A stretch of 64,000 bases of DNA from Gammaproteobacteria bacterium MOLA455 (GTDB lineage Bacteria > Pseudomonadota > Gammaproteobacteria > Pseudomonadales > Porticoccaceae), in NCBI GenBank assembly GCA_000511875.1, contig AZIN01000001.1:584616-648615 (forward strand), written 5' to 3'. The notes beneath the pieces were generated by a model, which saw only the letters and a program-made list of their open reading frames with translations, did not search any database and was not told where the DNA came from. Shown here one piece after another: positions 8,986 through 18,052 of this stretch (position 1 is its first letter; each line of letters opens with the position of its first letter). The position numbers and the translations under genes were made by a program.

Positions 8986-9258
8986 TCAACCACCGGGTTG
9001 GTCGCTTTTTTTGGCGATCGCCAGCTCCAAATAATTCACTATGTCTTGGATATTGGTAAACATCCCAATATCTTCATCTGGGATAAACAGATCAAAGTGA
9101 TCTTCTAAATCCATTGCTACCGACAGCTTCTCCAGAGAGTCCATGCCAACATCATCAAATGGCGTCTCGGCACTTAGCAGGCTGATTTTTTTCGGTGCCC
9201 GCTCGGTTACCTGCCTCTTAAAAAGCTCATACACCGTTTCATAAATTGTGTTTCCCAT
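8986..9258 (-). CDS. Stand-alone acyl carrier protein
   Basis: A 90-residue protein with the acyl carrier fold. The phosphopantetheine attachment serine lies in GMDSLEKL (about residue 42), followed by an acidic helix (AMDLEDHFDLFIPDED). It would carry acyl or aminoacyl chains as a thioester after 4'-phosphopantetheinylation. It is not the fatty-acid AcpP, which has a different sequence and sits with fabD/fabG/fabF. No ketosynthase, ligase or transferase partner lies beside it. The start at 9258 has GAGG five bases upstream; the frame could extend to 9327 but without a ribosome site. Confidence 0.78.
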   Translation of the reverse strand: MGNTIYETVYELFKRQVTERAPKKISLLSAETPFDDVGMDSLEKLSVAMDLEDHFDLFIPDEDIGMFTNIQDIVNYLELAIAKKSDQPGG

Positions 9259-9711
9259 AGCCACCTCAGCCTCATGCGGCATTACTTCATCCGCAACGCC
9301 AGATACCCACTCACTTGCTCCATTCATGGCAGTCTACCTTATGCTTATTAGCTTACTTATGAGTTCAAAAAATCGGCGTTCTATTAACGACACTGCCTTT
9401 AGTATAGGCAACATCTCTCCAAAATCTGTTACAAATAAGCCGCATATTTTCCCATAGGTGACACCAATATCGCAGACCAGGGCGATCGCCAACACGAGCC
9501 CTAGAACGTCTAACCGCGCCCCGATTATCTCTACCCAACTATAGGCGATGACTTAAGCCCTGACGGACAAAGCGGTTAAATTTCTCATTGCGGCGCGTCA
9601 AATGGTGCTAAATACACCGTTGTTTAGACTGTAAAGAGTGCTTTGATAGCGTAATCAGTGGCCCACAGACCCTACCTAGTAGGACTCCCTAGGGGCTGTT
9701 TTTTACCCTGC
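9259..9711. other. Long intergenic stretch left of the tRNA-Lys repeats
   Basis: About 450 bases with no convincing gene on either strand. It includes one GGCGATCGCC palindrome (9481) and the short inverted repeat CCTAGTAGGACTCCCTAGG near 9676-9693. The upstream promoter of the acyl carrier gene should lie near 9260-9400. Nothing else was recognised. Confidence 0.4.
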
Positions 9712-9810
9712 GGGCGCCTTTGGCGTCCAAAATGCATTCGCATTTTGTCGAATGGTGGTTCTTTCCAGACGAACCCGTCGGACAAATAAAAAAGCCACCC
9801 AATGGGTGGC
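9712..9810 (-). repeat. tRNA-associated 99 bp direct repeat, copy 1
   Basis: It is identical to 9883-9981 except for one base (T/C in GAAYGGTGG), with an offset of 171 bp. It contains the palindrome AAAATGCATTCGCATTTT and ends in the terminator stem GCCACCC/GGGTGGC, which here is not followed on the outer side by the T-rich tract. Translated, it gives a spurious protein-like string (GWLFYLSDGFVWKEPPF) that is also seen, from memory, as false ORFs beside tRNA genes of other marine gammaproteobacteria. Confidence 0.85.
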
Positions 9811-9848
9811 AGATCTGTGGATGCTGGAGGAGTGGGTGATGGATTGAT

Positions 9849-9873
9849 AGATAGCAGCTTTGGGCTGCTATCT
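9849..9873. other. Perfect 10 bp hairpin between the two repeat copies
   Basis: AGATAGCAGC and GCTGCTATCT are perfectly complementary around a 5-base loop. The hairpin is followed directly by a CCC-TTCG-GGG tetraloop hairpin (9876-9885). It lies where a second tRNA would be expected if the tRNA plus its flank had been duplicated. The decamer GTGATGGATT at 9836-9845 also matches the tRNA T-arm at 10004-10013. Confidence 0.55.
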
Positions 9874-9882
9874 ACCCCTTCG

Positions 9883-9981
9883 GGGCGCCTTTGGCGTCCA
9901 AAATGCATTCGCATTTTGTCGAACGGTGGTTCTTTCCAGACGAACCCGTCGGACAAATAAAAAAGCCACCCAATGGGTGGC
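9883..9981 (-). repeat. tRNA-associated 99 bp direct repeat, copy 2
   Basis: The second copy of the 99 bp element, directly next to the tRNA-Lys 3' end. Its last part forms the tRNA's terminator. The 171 bp offset between copies is close to the sum of one element (99) and one tRNA (75), as expected from tandem duplication followed by decay of one tRNA. Confidence 0.85.
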
Positions 9982-9991
9982 TTTTTTATTT
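9957..9991. terminator. Symmetric terminator of tRNA-Lys
   Basis: The stem AAAAAAGCCACCC/GGGTGGCTTTTTT around AAT, with A-run and T-run on opposite sides, works in both directions. On the minus strand it lies a few bases after the tRNA 3' end. Confidence 0.8.
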
Positions 9992-9994
9992 GTA

Positions 9995-10069
9995 TGGTGG
10001 GCCGTGATGGATTCGAACCATCGACCAATTGGTTAAAAGCCAACTGCTCTACCGCTGAGCTAACGGCCC
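9995..10069 (-). tRNA. tRNA-Lys (anticodon UUU)
   Basis: A 75-base cloverleaf read on the minus strand. It starts GGGCCGTTAGCTCAGCGGTA, has the anticodon loop CTTTTAA (anticodon TTT) and the T-loop TTCGAAT, and ends with encoded CCA. Acceptor, D, anticodon and T stems all pair. It lies just after queC, the same place as in Pseudomonas aeruginosa, where this tRNA gene is a known integration site for PAPI-1/pKLC102-type elements. No integrase or island is present here. Confidence 0.95.
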
Positions 10070-10108
10070 TTTAAAGAGGTGCGTATCATACTGACCAGCT
10101 GCGAGATT

Positions 10109-10789
10109 TCAAGCGTTTTTTTGATATCTGGTTGTGTCATTTATCCCAGCTTGCTCGAAGCCTTGTCGGCGCAGTCGGCAGCTTTCACATTTACCGCAGG
10201 CTTGGCCTTCTGAATCAGCCTGATAACAGGAAACTGTGGCGCTGTAATCAACCCCTAGGGCCACTCCAGACTGTACGATTTGCCCCTTGGTCATATTGAT
10301 AAGCGGGGCGTGAATAGTTAACTTCTGCCCTTCAACAGCGGCCTTGGTGGCTAGGTTGGCCATGGTTTCAAAGGCTTTTATAAACTCGGGGCGACAGTCT
10401 GGGTAGCCAGAGTAGTCAACGGCATTAACGCCGAGAAAGATATCGTTGGCGCCGAGTACTTCGGCCCAGCCTAGGGCGATGGAGAGAAATACTGTGTTGC
10501 GCGCTGGTACATAGGTAATAGGTATACCTGTTGTTTCGGATTCGGGTATTTCGATACTGCTGTCGGTCAGGGCTGATCCGCCAATACTACCGAGATCCAG
10601 TTTCACTACTTTGTGAGCGTGAACTGTCATTAACTCAGAGATTTTTTGAGCAGCAACCAGTTCTGAGCGATGACGCTGGCCATAATCGAAACTGAGGGTG
10701 TAGCAGTCATAGCCTTGGCTTTTGGCCATTGCCACTACGGTGGTGGAATCCAGTCCGCCAGATACGAGAATTACAGCTTTCTTTGACAT
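10109..10789 (-). CDS. queC: 7-cyano-7-deazaguanine (preQ0) synthase
   Basis: A 226-residue ATP-dependent amidoligase that converts 7-carboxy-7-deazaguanine and ammonia to preQ0 in queuosine biosynthesis. The PP-loop SGGLDS lies at residues 10-15. The C-terminal cysteines that bind zinc are visible in [17 protein letters not shown]. Length is normal. It sits downstream of queE with a gap of about 40 bases and probably belongs to the same transcript, which continues to tRNA-Lys. Confidence 0.95.
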   Translation of the reverse strand: MSKKAVILVSGGLDSTTVVAMAKSQGYDCYTLSFDYGQRHRSELVAAQKISELMTVHAHKVVKLDLGSIGGSALTDSSIEIPESETTGIPITYVPARNTVFLSIALGWAEVLGANDIFLGVNAVDYSGYPDCRPEFIKAFETMANLATKAAVEGQKLTIHAPLINMTKGQIVQSGVALGVDYSATVSCYQADSEGQACGKCESCRLRRQGFEQAGINDTTRYQKNA

Positions 10790-10829
10790 GCTTTTTCGAT
10801 TGTCCTTGTTGAGTACTTGTTACTTGCAG

Positions 10830-11480
10830 CTAGTGGCCGGGTTGGTCGCCAAAAATATATTTATGGGTCTGAATCTGCATGCGCAGATTGAGCTTGTCAT
10901 GGAGCATCCATTTGGCCAGTTGCGCCGGTGGCAAGACGCCTTGGCTGGGTGAGAAGAGTATTTCAGCTACTCTGTCCTGTAAGCCTAGCTCGTCGATTTT
11001 CATGCAGCTCCAGTCATAATCCTGGCGATCACAGATAACAAACTTAACTTCGTCATGAGGCAAAAGATAGTCGATATTGCCATAGAGGTTTTTAGATACT
11101 TCCCCCGAGCCAGGTGTTTTTAGATCGACAATTTTAAATACCCGTGGATCTACGTCATCTATTGGCAGTGCGCCGCTGGTTTCTAGGGATACGCGATAAC
11201 CCAGATCGCAGAGTCTTTCCAACAGCTCAATGCACTGAGGCTGGGCTAAGGGCTCGCCACCGGTAACGGTGACATATTTGGCGCCATAGTCGGCTACGGT
11301 GCTGAGAATAGCACTGAGGGTCCATTTGCTACCGCCTTCAAAGGCGTAAGCGGTGTCGCAGTAGCCACAGCGCAGTGGACAACCGGTGAGCCGGACAAAG
11401 ACGGTAGGCAGGCCTACGCTGCTGGTTTCACCCTGCAGTGAATGGAATATTTCGGTAATACGAAGTTCGGTTTCGGGCAT
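10830..11480 (-). CDS. queE: 7-carboxy-7-deazaguanine synthase
   Basis: A 216-residue radical SAM enzyme that makes 7-carboxy-7-deazaguanine from 6-carboxy-tetrahydropterin. The cluster-binding cysteines lie in CPLRCGYCDTAYAF (about residues 34-47), and the SAM-binding region is VTVTGGEPLAQP. The N-terminus LRITEIFHSLQGET is typical. It is located between cpoB and queC, as in Pseudomonas. Confidence 0.94.
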   Translation of the reverse strand: MPETELRITEIFHSLQGETSSVGLPTVFVRLTGCPLRCGYCDTAYAFEGGSKWTLSAILSTVADYGAKYVTVTGGEPLAQPQCIELLERLCDLGYRVSLETSGALPIDDVDPRVFKIVDLKTPGSGEVSKNLYGNIDYLLPHDEVKFVICDRQDYDWSCMKIDELGLQDRVAEILFSPSQGVLPPAQLAKWMLHDKLNLRMQIQTHKYIFGDQPGH

Positions 11481-11533
11481 GTGATTATTTTCTGGTTGCT
11501 AACGCGAGGTGTTAAATGGCGGATTGCGAGTAA

Positions 11534-12349
11534 TTAAAAATTATTTTTTAGATAACTCTGAGCTTTACTGGCAGCACCACCCGTACCTTTCGAGGCTTTT
11601 TCCAGTAGGTCAAGGGCACGATCTGTCTCTCCCAGCTGGTGGTATATTTTGCCGAGTTTAAAGGTCGCGTCCATCGCCTTGCCATGATTTTGGTGTTGCT
11701 CGACTACTAGAGTGAAGGCCTGGCGGGCCATTTCATCCTGTCCTTGAAGTAAGTAGATCTCTCCGAGCCAATAATAGGCATTGGCTGTGTACGGGCTCGC
11801 TGGATAGTCAATAACATGCTGTTTAAAAGCCAGGGCCGCAGCGTTGATATCACGTTCTTTGAGCAGCAGGTTGGATGCCTGTGCATAGTTTTGTGCGATC
11901 TCTTGATTGTTGATGATCGGTGCAATTGATGGGGGCTGAGACTCTGCATCCAGGGCCTGTTCTAAAGGCTGCTCTTGAATAACCTCATCGGGCGATCCGG
12001 CTATCACTGCTGGCGTCTGGTTATCGGCATCGACCGCAAACTCATCCGGTGTGGCGCCAGAAAGCAGTGCACTGAGCCGTCGATCTAGATCTAGGTAATC
12101 GTCCATCTGGCGCTGCTTAACGCGCTGTAACTCATAGCTGAGCTGCTCTACCAAGCCGCGTAGTTCGCGCACTTCATTTTGTATCATCTGTGACTGGTTA
12201 TAACGGCCATCAGCTGGCTGAGCCGATGGTGTTGAGACGCCGTAGGTCAGATCCACTACGGGTGCGGTCTGGGCTACCACATTGCTGGCTAAGACTGGCA
12301 ATAGCAGAGAGGTGGCAAGAGCAATGACCGATACAATAGAAGATTTCAT
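11534..12349 (-). CDS. cpoB: Cell division coordinator CpoB (YbgF)
   Basis: A 271-residue periplasmic protein of the Tol-Pal system. A signal peptide covers about residues 1-26 (cleavage near VVAQ). A trimerising coiled coil follows (about 50-97, VRELRGLVEQLSYELQRVKQ), then an acidic linker, then three or so TPR repeats (about 150-271: ANAYYWLGEIYLLQGQ, ATFKLGKIYHQLGE). CpoB links outer-membrane constriction with peptidoglycan synthesis by binding TolA and PBP1B. It is last of the tol-pal genes and precedes queE. Confidence 0.92.
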   Translation of the reverse strand: MKSSIVSVIALATSLLLPVLASNVVAQTAPVVDLTYGVSTPSAQPADGRYNQSQMIQNEVRELRGLVEQLSYELQRVKQRQMDDYLDLDRRLSALLSGATPDEFAVDADNQTPAVIAGSPDEVIQEQPLEQALDAESQPPSIAPIINNQEIAQNYAQASNLLLKERDINAAALAFKQHVIDYPASPYTANAYYWLGEIYLLQGQDEMARQAFTLVVEQHQNHGKAMDATFKLGKIYHQLGETDRALDLLEKASKGTGGAASKAQSYLKNNF

Positions 12350-12461
12350 GGCGAGTAGAGAATAATCCTGTTTATAACAAATAGAGAAACGGCCAGAGTA
12401 TATCGCAACCCCGGCCGCACACTAAAATCATTTGACTTAGGTTAACCAGCCAAAGGATTTT

Positions 12462-12962
12462 TTACTTCAGTTCAACTCGACGGTTGAGGCCCCAGGCATC
12501 ATCGTTGCTGCCATAAGCTGCTGCGCGTTCTTCGCCGTAGCTGATAACTTCGACCAAACCGGGAGAAACACCTTGTAGAACCAGGAATTCCTTAACTGCA
12601 TTGGCGCGTCGCTCGCCGAGTGCCATGTTGTACTCGCGAGTGCCGCGCTCATCGGCATGACCTTCGAGACGCACATTGCGCGGGCTGTTCTGCAGTGATG
12701 CAGAGTGCTCGAGCAGCGCTGCGCGGGACTCAGGCTTGAGCAAGGCTTTGTCGAAGTCAAAATAGAATACCGTGTCGGCACTCATCACTTCAACAGTGGC
12801 GTCGTCAATTGCCGAGGTATCAACCTGGCCAGTCTGTACAGACGTATCTTCAATATCCGTTGAAGTCTGCTGCTCTTCTACTACTGGATTGCTACTGCAA
12901 CCGGTCAAAACTGCAGCTAGAAGCAGCGTACTAAGGCCCGATTTGATAAAAGATGTTTTCAT
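12462..12962 (-). CDS. pal: Peptidoglycan-associated lipoprotein
   Basis: A 166-residue outer-membrane lipoprotein. The lipobox LTGC marks acylation at about Cys 22, followed by a Glu/Asp/Thr-rich linker. The OmpA-like domain (about residues 60-166) contains the diaminopimelate-binding motifs YFDFDKALL and LEGHADERGTREYNMALGE. Pal anchors the outer membrane to the wall and is released by TolB. The start at 12962 has AGGAG six bases upstream; the frame could extend to 12995 but without support. Confidence 0.95.
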   Translation of the reverse strand: MKTSFIKSGLSTLLLAAVLTGCSSNPVVEEQQTSTDIEDTSVQTGQVDTSAIDDATVEVMSADTVFYFDFDKALLKPESRAALLEHSASLQNSPRNVRLEGHADERGTREYNMALGERRANAVKEFLVLQGVSPGLVEVISYGEERAAAYGSNDDAWGLNRRVELK

Positions 12963-13119
12963 TTGAAACTCCTGATTTGCAAAGATGTTAATCATCGTAA
13001 GGTTGTACTGTTTGTACTGTTTGTAATTCTATAAGTCTTTTGCCTGTGTATGGCCTTAAATAAGCCACGTCCTATAAGCAACTCGCTTAGACCTGCAACT
13101 AACAGGTTACCCAAAAAGC

Positions 13120-14430
13120 TTAACGCAAAAATGGCGACCATGCTGGCTCTCTCACATCTCCGCGACTGGACGGCAATACGTAGCGCACTCCGGCGTCCAA
13201 TGATACAGCAGCTAGAACCCCGCGGTCACCCTGTTTAGTGGCATACATTAGCATAGCCCCATTGGGCGCCACCGTCGGAGATTCATCTAGTCTGGTTTCG
13301 GTCAGTTCAATCATTCGGCCTGTCTTGAGATCGAACGAGGCTATGTGAAAAGTGTCTCGCAGACGATGCACCATGGCCATTGTGCGGCCGTCTGGCGCCA
13401 GACTTGGGCGAGCGTTGTAGTTGCCGCGGAATGTTAGGCGCTCAGTGGCCTTGCTGGCAATGTTTAATTTATATATTTGAGGGGTGCCGCCACGATCTGA
13501 GGTAAACAACAGATGTTTACCATCGGGCATCCAGGTGGGTTCTGTATCAATAGCAAAGTGCCGGGTTAGGCGGGAAAATTTCTTGCTCTGCAGATCCAGC
13601 AGATAGATCTCCGGGTTGCCGTCTTTGGACAGCACTAGCGCCATCTGGGTGCCATCGGGAGACCATGAGGGTGCGCCGTTAAGACCAGTGAAATTTGTTA
13701 ACTGCTCCCGCTGAGCGCTGACCAGGTTCTGGCGAAAAATCGCTGGGCGACCGGTTTCAAAAGACACATAGGCGAGCTCTTTGCCATTGGCAGACCAGGC
13801 TGGAGACATAATCGGTTCGCCGGATTCCAAGACTAGCTTCTCCCGGGCACCGTCGGCATCGGCAACATTTAATCTGTAGGTGTACAGGTCATTACTGCGT
13901 ATGGCGGTAACATAGGCGAGTCGCGTGGAAAAGGCACCGCGGATGCCGGTGATTTCCTCATAGACTTTGTCACTGATGAGGTGGGCTAGATCGCGCATCT
14001 GGTTGATGGAGCCGCTAACCTTGTGGGTAAATACTGTTTTTTGGCCGCTGACATTTAATAGGCTAAATTCTATTTGATAGCGACCTTCGGCTATGGCGCG
14101 CATATTTCCGACAACCAGATACTCAGCGCCCAAAAGACGCCAGTCGCGGTAGTAGACCTCTGAAGCCGAACTCGGAAAGGCGAGCATATCGCGGCGTTCC
14201 ATGGGGGCGAACAGACCGCTGCGAGCCAGGTCGGCTTCGACAATAGAGCTGATATCCTCAGAGGACTGGATAGCGGCCATGGCGATGGGCGCTATGGCAA
14301 TCTTGGTCGGCTGGTCATTGCCTTGAGTCACTCGGATAACCAGTTCGCTGTAGCTTGGAGAGGCAACCGCTAACAGCAATGCGACCAGCAGTCCGCGAAC
14401 GATTAACGATTTGGCTATTCTAACTGTCAT
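13120..14430 (-). CDS. tolB: Tol-Pal system translocation protein TolB
   Basis: A 436-residue periplasmic protein. A signal peptide (about residues 1-28, [15 protein letters not shown]) precedes the N-terminal domain and a six-bladed beta-propeller whose repeats show WSPDG/WMPDG/LAPDG motifs. It binds Pal and the TolA C-terminus and relays proton-motive-force-driven movement to the outer membrane. Length and order (after tolA, before pal) are normal. Confidence 0.95.
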   Translation of the reverse strand: MTVRIAKSLIVRGLLVALLLAVASPSYSELVIRVTQGNDQPTKIAIAPIAMAAIQSSEDISSIVEADLARSGLFAPMERRDMLAFPSSASEVYYRDWRLLGAEYLVVGNMRAIAEGRYQIEFSLLNVSGQKTVFTHKVSGSINQMRDLAHLISDKVYEEITGIRGAFSTRLAYVTAIRSNDLYTYRLNVADADGAREKLVLESGEPIMSPAWSANGKELAYVSFETGRPAIFRQNLVSAQREQLTNFTGLNGAPSWSPDGTQMALVLSKDGNPEIYLLDLQSKKFSRLTRHFAIDTEPTWMPDGKHLLFTSDRGGTPQIYKLNIASKATERLTFRGNYNARPSLAPDGRTMAMVHRLRDTFHIASFDLKTGRMIELTETRLDESPTVAPNGAMLMYATKQGDRGVLAAVSLDAGVRYVLPSSRGDVREPAWSPFLR

Positions 14431-14442
14431 GACGTCTCCACC

Positions 14443-15198
14443 TTATAATCTGAGATCTTCGGGACTAAATGCAACATCCACCTGGCGAAATTTGCGTTCA
14501 AATAGATCCGGCTTCATGCCCTGCAATTCAACAAATTGTTCTACTTTTAATGCTGCCTGCTCCACAGACCGATCAAAGGCCGTATCACCGCTGGATGTCA
14601 GTATGGTGACGCCTACTATTCGCCCAGTGGGCACCAGACGGATGCGGATCAAGGTCTCCATACCAAGTCGTGCGCTGGGGGGACGGCTCCAGTTCTCCGA
14701 CAGGCGCTGCTGAATAAGCTGGCGATAACTGTTGGCGACGCGCTCATCTTCCTGAGCATTAATCTCGGCCTGCTCTGCTGCGACAGCCTCGGCAAATTCT
14801 GTCTCTATACGTTTGCGCTCGGCTTCTTTGGCAGCTTCTTGCTCATCTCTGAGGCGCTGCTCTTCAGCAAGGCGCAAAGCTTCTAAACGTTTTTTTTCAC
14901 TCAGCGCTGCAATACGTTCTTGCTCACGCTTTTTATCTTGAGCTTTTTTCTGCGCTGCGAGCTTGTCTTTGCGTTTCTTCGCCTCGCGCTTCTGCTTAGC
15001 AATATCCGCCTTCGGCTTGGCCTTTGCTTGAGCGACTTTTTTCGGCGCCAATTCCACTAGCTTAGCCTCAATATACTGGGGCTGAATCATTACTCTGGTA
15101 GTTTCAGGCTCCCAGCCGACAAAGAGTATCGCAAGCAACCCTAAGTGCAGTGCGAGACTGACCAGAACGGCGACTGAGTAACTGAAAAAACTGCCCAT
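14443..15198 (-). CDS. tolA: Tol-Pal system protein TolA
   Basis: A 251-residue inner-membrane protein. One N-terminal helix (about residues 5-28) is followed by a long Lys/Glu/Ala helical domain (about 45-160) and a small C-terminal TonB-like domain (about 165-251). It transduces TolQR motor energy to Pal and TolB. The ATG at 15198 lies one base after the tolR stop codon, so coupling to tolR is likely. A TTG at 15231 is a less likely start. Confidence 0.92.
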   Translation of the reverse strand: MGSFFSYSVAVLVSLALHLGLLAILFVGWEPETTRVMIQPQYIEAKLVELAPKKVAQAKAKPKADIAKQKREAKKRKDKLAAQKKAQDKKREQERIAALSEKKRLEALRLAEEQRLRDEQEAAKEAERKRIETEFAEAVAAEQAEINAQEDERVANSYRQLIQQRLSENWSRPPSARLGMETLIRIRLVPTGRIVGVTILTSSGDTAFDRSVEQAALKVEQFVELQGMKPDLFERKFRQVDVAFSPEDLRL

Positions 15199-15199
15199 A

Positions 15200-15622
15200 T
15201 TAATTTGCTGGTGGCTCCGTGACCAAACCAACAGAGGGGGCTCCGGCGGCCTGTAGCTCGCTCATCAAATTAACCACTACGCCATAATCGACCTTGCTGT
15301 CACCCCAAACCAGTACTGGAGTTTTCGGCGTCTGACGAAGTATTTTTGCAACTCGGTCTTTGATCACCTCAAGACTCTGACCCCGATTCTCGCCTTTCAC
15401 ATCGATCCAGTAACTACCATCAGCTTTAATCGAAACAATAAAGGGCTCTTGGTCCTTGGCATCCATAGGCGCTGAATTGGCCTCGGGCAGGTCCACCTTG
15501 ACGCCCTGCATCAGCAGCGGCGCCGTGATCATAAATACCACCAGTAATACCAGCGTCACGTCTATATAGGGTACGACGTTTATCTCGGCAACCAGTTTTC
15601 GTTTTGTTCGTTTTGTCTTCAC
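15200..15622 (-). CDS. tolR: Tol-Pal system protein TolR
   Basis: A 140-residue ExbD/TolR-family protein. One membrane helix near residues 18-38 carries the essential aspartate (Asp 21 in VPYIDVTLVLLVVF) that takes part in proton flow. The rest is periplasmic and ends in a fold that can bind peptidoglycan. It works with TolQ as the motor that energises TolA. Confidence 0.95.
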   Translation of the reverse strand: MKTKRTKRKLVAEINVVPYIDVTLVLLVVFMITAPLLMQGVKVDLPEANSAPMDAKDQEPFIVSIKADGSYWIDVKGENRGQSLEVIKDRVAKILRQTPKTPVLVWGDSKVDYGVVVNLMSELQAAGAPSVGLVTEPPAN

Positions 15623-15670
15623 TTATCGAGCCTCAAAAGCTTATCCATTTGCTAACTGCGCTTGAGCCAA

Positions 15671-16345
15671 TTAGTTGGCGCGAATCTGGCGGTGCAAAAT
15701 ACTCGAAAACTCCTCGGCGAAGGTTTCGTAGCTGCTGTTCATGGTCTCCACTATGGCGGCATAGCGGTTATAGGCTATGAGTGCGGGAATCGCGGCAAAC
15801 AGACCCATGGCGGTGGCGATCAGTGCTTCCGAGATTCCGGGAGCCACTGTAGCTAGGGTTGCCTGTTGCACCATGGCGAGGCCACGGAAAGAGTTCATAA
15901 TTCCCCAGACTGTGCCAAAAAGACCTATATAGGGGCTTACTGAGGCGACACTAGCAAGAAATGGTAGGCTGATATTGAGTTTTTCATCTTCCCGGGATAG
16001 AGCCACACGCATGGCGCGATCAGCGCCTTCCATGATCGCGTCGGGATCGGATTTGTCGGTTTGGGCTAGACGGTTAAACTCACGAAAGCCGGCGCGAAAG
16101 ACATTTTCTACACCGTCTCGGCCGCCATGTTCTTGGGCTTCTTGAGTGAGCTCGCTGTAAAGTTTGTTGAGATCTACGCCAGACCAGAAGGCATCTTCAA
16201 ACTGACGGAATCCACGCTGGGCGGCGTTGAGAAAAATCCCTCGCTGCACAATCATCATCCACGACATAACTGAGGCGATAAACAAAGTCCCCATTACAAT
16301 TTGCACTAGTACGCTGGCGTTAGAGATGAGGTGCCAAATGGACAT
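15671..16345 (-). CDS. tolQ: Tol-Pal system protein TolQ
   Basis: A 224-residue inner-membrane motor subunit with three helices (about residues 12-35, 125-150, 160-190) and a cytoplasmic loop between the first and second. The family motif ATVAPGISEALIATAMGLFAAIPA is present. The ATG at 16345 aligns with E. coli TolQ. A TTG at 16360 has a better-spaced AGGGAG and may be the true start, adding five residues. Confidence 0.93.
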   Translation of the reverse strand: MSIWHLISNASVLVQIVMGTLFIASVMSWMMIVQRGIFLNAAQRGFRQFEDAFWSGVDLNKLYSELTQEAQEHGGRDGVENVFRAGFREFNRLAQTDKSDPDAIMEGADRAMRVALSREDEKLNISLPFLASVASVSPYIGLFGTVWGIMNSFRGLAMVQQATLATVAPGISEALIATAMGLFAAIPALIAYNRYAAIVETMNSSYETFAEEFSSILHRQIRAN

Positions 16346-16445
16346 GTTTTCTTCTATCAACTGTATAACTCCCTGTTTAGCTAAATTGGGTTTTTAAATT
16401 CTTTTATTACACGAGCTTATTAAAACCTTTGGTTAACGCTCGAGA

Positions 16446-16868
16446 TTAAGCTTGTTGGTTAAAATTTTCAGTTAACGCATTAAACATAGGTTTGGGCATA
16501 CCCTGAGGCCGCTTGCTGGTGGAATTGATGCAAGCCACTTTGACCCACCCCTCGACCAACAGTTCATCGCCGCGAAAAACGTGCTGCGTCATTTCAAAGG
16601 TGACGCGACTGGCTTTGCTTAATACTGCGGTAACGCTTATCTGGTCATCGAGTATCGCTGGGCTATGGTATTTCAGGGACACTTGGCTAACCACAAACTG
16701 CATATCATCAAATAGCGCTGGTTTATCAAAGCCTAGACTGCGCATCAGTTCGGTGCGCGCCCGTTCCATATATTTGAGATAGTTAGCATAGAAAACTATG
16801 CCGCCGGCATCGGTATCTTCAACGTAGACGCGGATCGGCAGACGAAATTCTGCCAGTGACTCAGGCAT
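16446..16868 (-). CDS. ybgC: Tol-Pal-associated acyl-CoA thioesterase YbgC
   Basis: A 140-residue hotdog-fold thioesterase. The catalytic aspartate is Asp 18 in [20 protein letters not shown]. YbgC hydrolyses short or long acyl-CoA and interacts with acyl carrier protein and phospholipid enzymes; its link to Tol-Pal function is mostly genomic. Its start overlaps the end of ruvB by 8 bases, which ties the ruv and tol genes into one transcription unit here. Confidence 0.93.
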   Translation of the reverse strand: MPESLAEFRLPIRVYVEDTDAGGIVFYANYLKYMERARTELMRSLGFDKPALFDDMQFVVSQVSLKYHSPAILDDQISVTAVLSKASRVTFEMTQHVFRGDELLVEGWVKVACINSTSKRPQGMPKPMFNALTENFNQQA

Positions 16869-17961
16869 CGCGCGCGCCCTGCTCAGGGCTTTGGTCGACT
16901 GGCTGAAGGCCCTCTAATGATGGCTGAAGGCTCTCTACTGGCTGAAGGCTCTCCATCTTCTGCGGCGTCTGCAAACCAAAATACTCGTAGGCCATGCGTG
17001 TTGCCATGCGACCACGAGAGGTACGCATGAGATAGCCCTGCTGAATTAGATAGGGTTCCAATACATCTTCGATGGTACCCCGCTCCTCGCTCATTGCTGC
17101 GGCGAGACTATCGACTCCCACCGGGCCGCCTTCAAATTTTTCCATCAATGTTAGTAGCAAGCGCCGATCCTGATGATCAAAGCCTCGTTGATCTACGGCC
17201 AGCATATTCAATGCCGCGTCGGCAATTTCTGCGCTAACCGAACCATCACCTTTGACTTCGGCATAGTCCCGAACACGGCGCAATAGACGATTGGCAATTC
17301 GCGGTGTACCCCGAGAACGACGGGCAATTTCACCAGCGCCCTTGGCATCTATTGAAACATTTAAGATCGCGCCGGCACGAACAACAATTCTCGTGAGGTC
17401 GGCTTCTGAATAAAATTCCAAACGCTGAACAATGCCAAAGCGATCTCGCAATGGTGCCGTAAGAAGACCGGCTCTGGTGGTCGCCCCTACCAGTGTAAAA
17501 GGCGGCAGATCCAGCTTGATTGAGCGTGCAGCTGGCCCCTCGCCGATGACTATATCGAGCTGGTAGTCTTCCATAGCCGGATAGAGAATCTCTTCCACGA
17601 CTGGACTGAGGCGGTGTATCTCATCGATAAACAGCACATCGCCAGGTTCGAGATTGGTCAATAGTGCCGCGAGGTCGCCGGCTTTTTCAAGCACTGGACC
17701 GGAGGTGGTTTTAAGCGCCACCTGCATCTCATTGGCGATAATATGGGCGAGCGTGGTTTTACCTAGCCCGGGAGGACCAAAAACCAGAGTGTGATCTAGG
17801 GGTTCGCTGCGCTTGCGCGCGGCTTCGATAAAGATGCCCAGCTGTTCAACCACAACTGGCTGACCGACATAATCTATTAGGCTTACCGGACGCAGTGCGC
17901 GATCAAAGCGCTCTTCGGCAACAGACATCTCGGGGGATATTATGCGGTCGGGCTCTATCAT
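16861..17961 (-). CDS. ruvB: Holliday junction branch migration ATPase RuvB
   Basis: A 366-residue AAA+ hexameric motor. Walker [10 protein letters not shown] lies at residues 62-70, Walker B is [10 protein letters not shown] (about 109-118), and the sensor is GATTRAG. The C-terminal winged-helix DNA-binding domain ends near [11 protein letters not shown]. About 25 residues beyond it repeat [17 protein letters not shown], a low-complexity tail not usual for the family. RuvB drives branch migration with RuvA. Confidence 0.95.
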   Translation of the reverse strand: MIEPDRIISPEMSVAEERFDRALRPVSLIDYVGQPVVVEQLGIFIEAARKRSEPLDHTLVFGPPGLGKTTLAHIIANEMQVALKTTSGPVLEKAGDLAALLTNLEPGDVLFIDEIHRLSPVVEEILYPAMEDYQLDIVIGEGPAARSIKLDLPPFTLVGATTRAGLLTAPLRDRFGIVQRLEFYSEADLTRIVVRAGAILNVSIDAKGAGEIARRSRGTPRIANRLLRRVRDYAEVKGDGSVSAEIADAALNMLAVDQRGFDHQDRRLLLTLMEKFEGGPVGVDSLAAAMSEERGTIEDVLEPYLIQQGYLMRTSRGRMATRMAYEYFGLQTPQKMESLQPVESLQPSLEGLQPVDQSPEQGARDA

Positions 17962-18052
17962 CTGACACCATGGTGGTTTTGTCCCGTAGCATACATTGAT
18001 GGTTAGATTTTTTCACTAGTGAGCCGGAGGTTTATTGTGAATAAACCCTCCG

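Noticed and set aside
9014-9490. Two GGCGATCGCC palindromes
   Set aside because: Only two palindromic copies nearby, one inside the ACP gene; too few to claim an HIP1-like highly repeated motif.
9672-10043. 123-codon open frame across the repeats and tRNA-Lys
   Set aside because: It runs through a tRNA gene, its terminator and two repeat copies; the protein-like similarity comes from the non-coding element.
9712-10069. Integrated genomic island at tRNA-Lys
   Set aside because: The position is a known hotspot in Pseudomonas, but there is no integrase and no island genes; flanking genes are ordinary.
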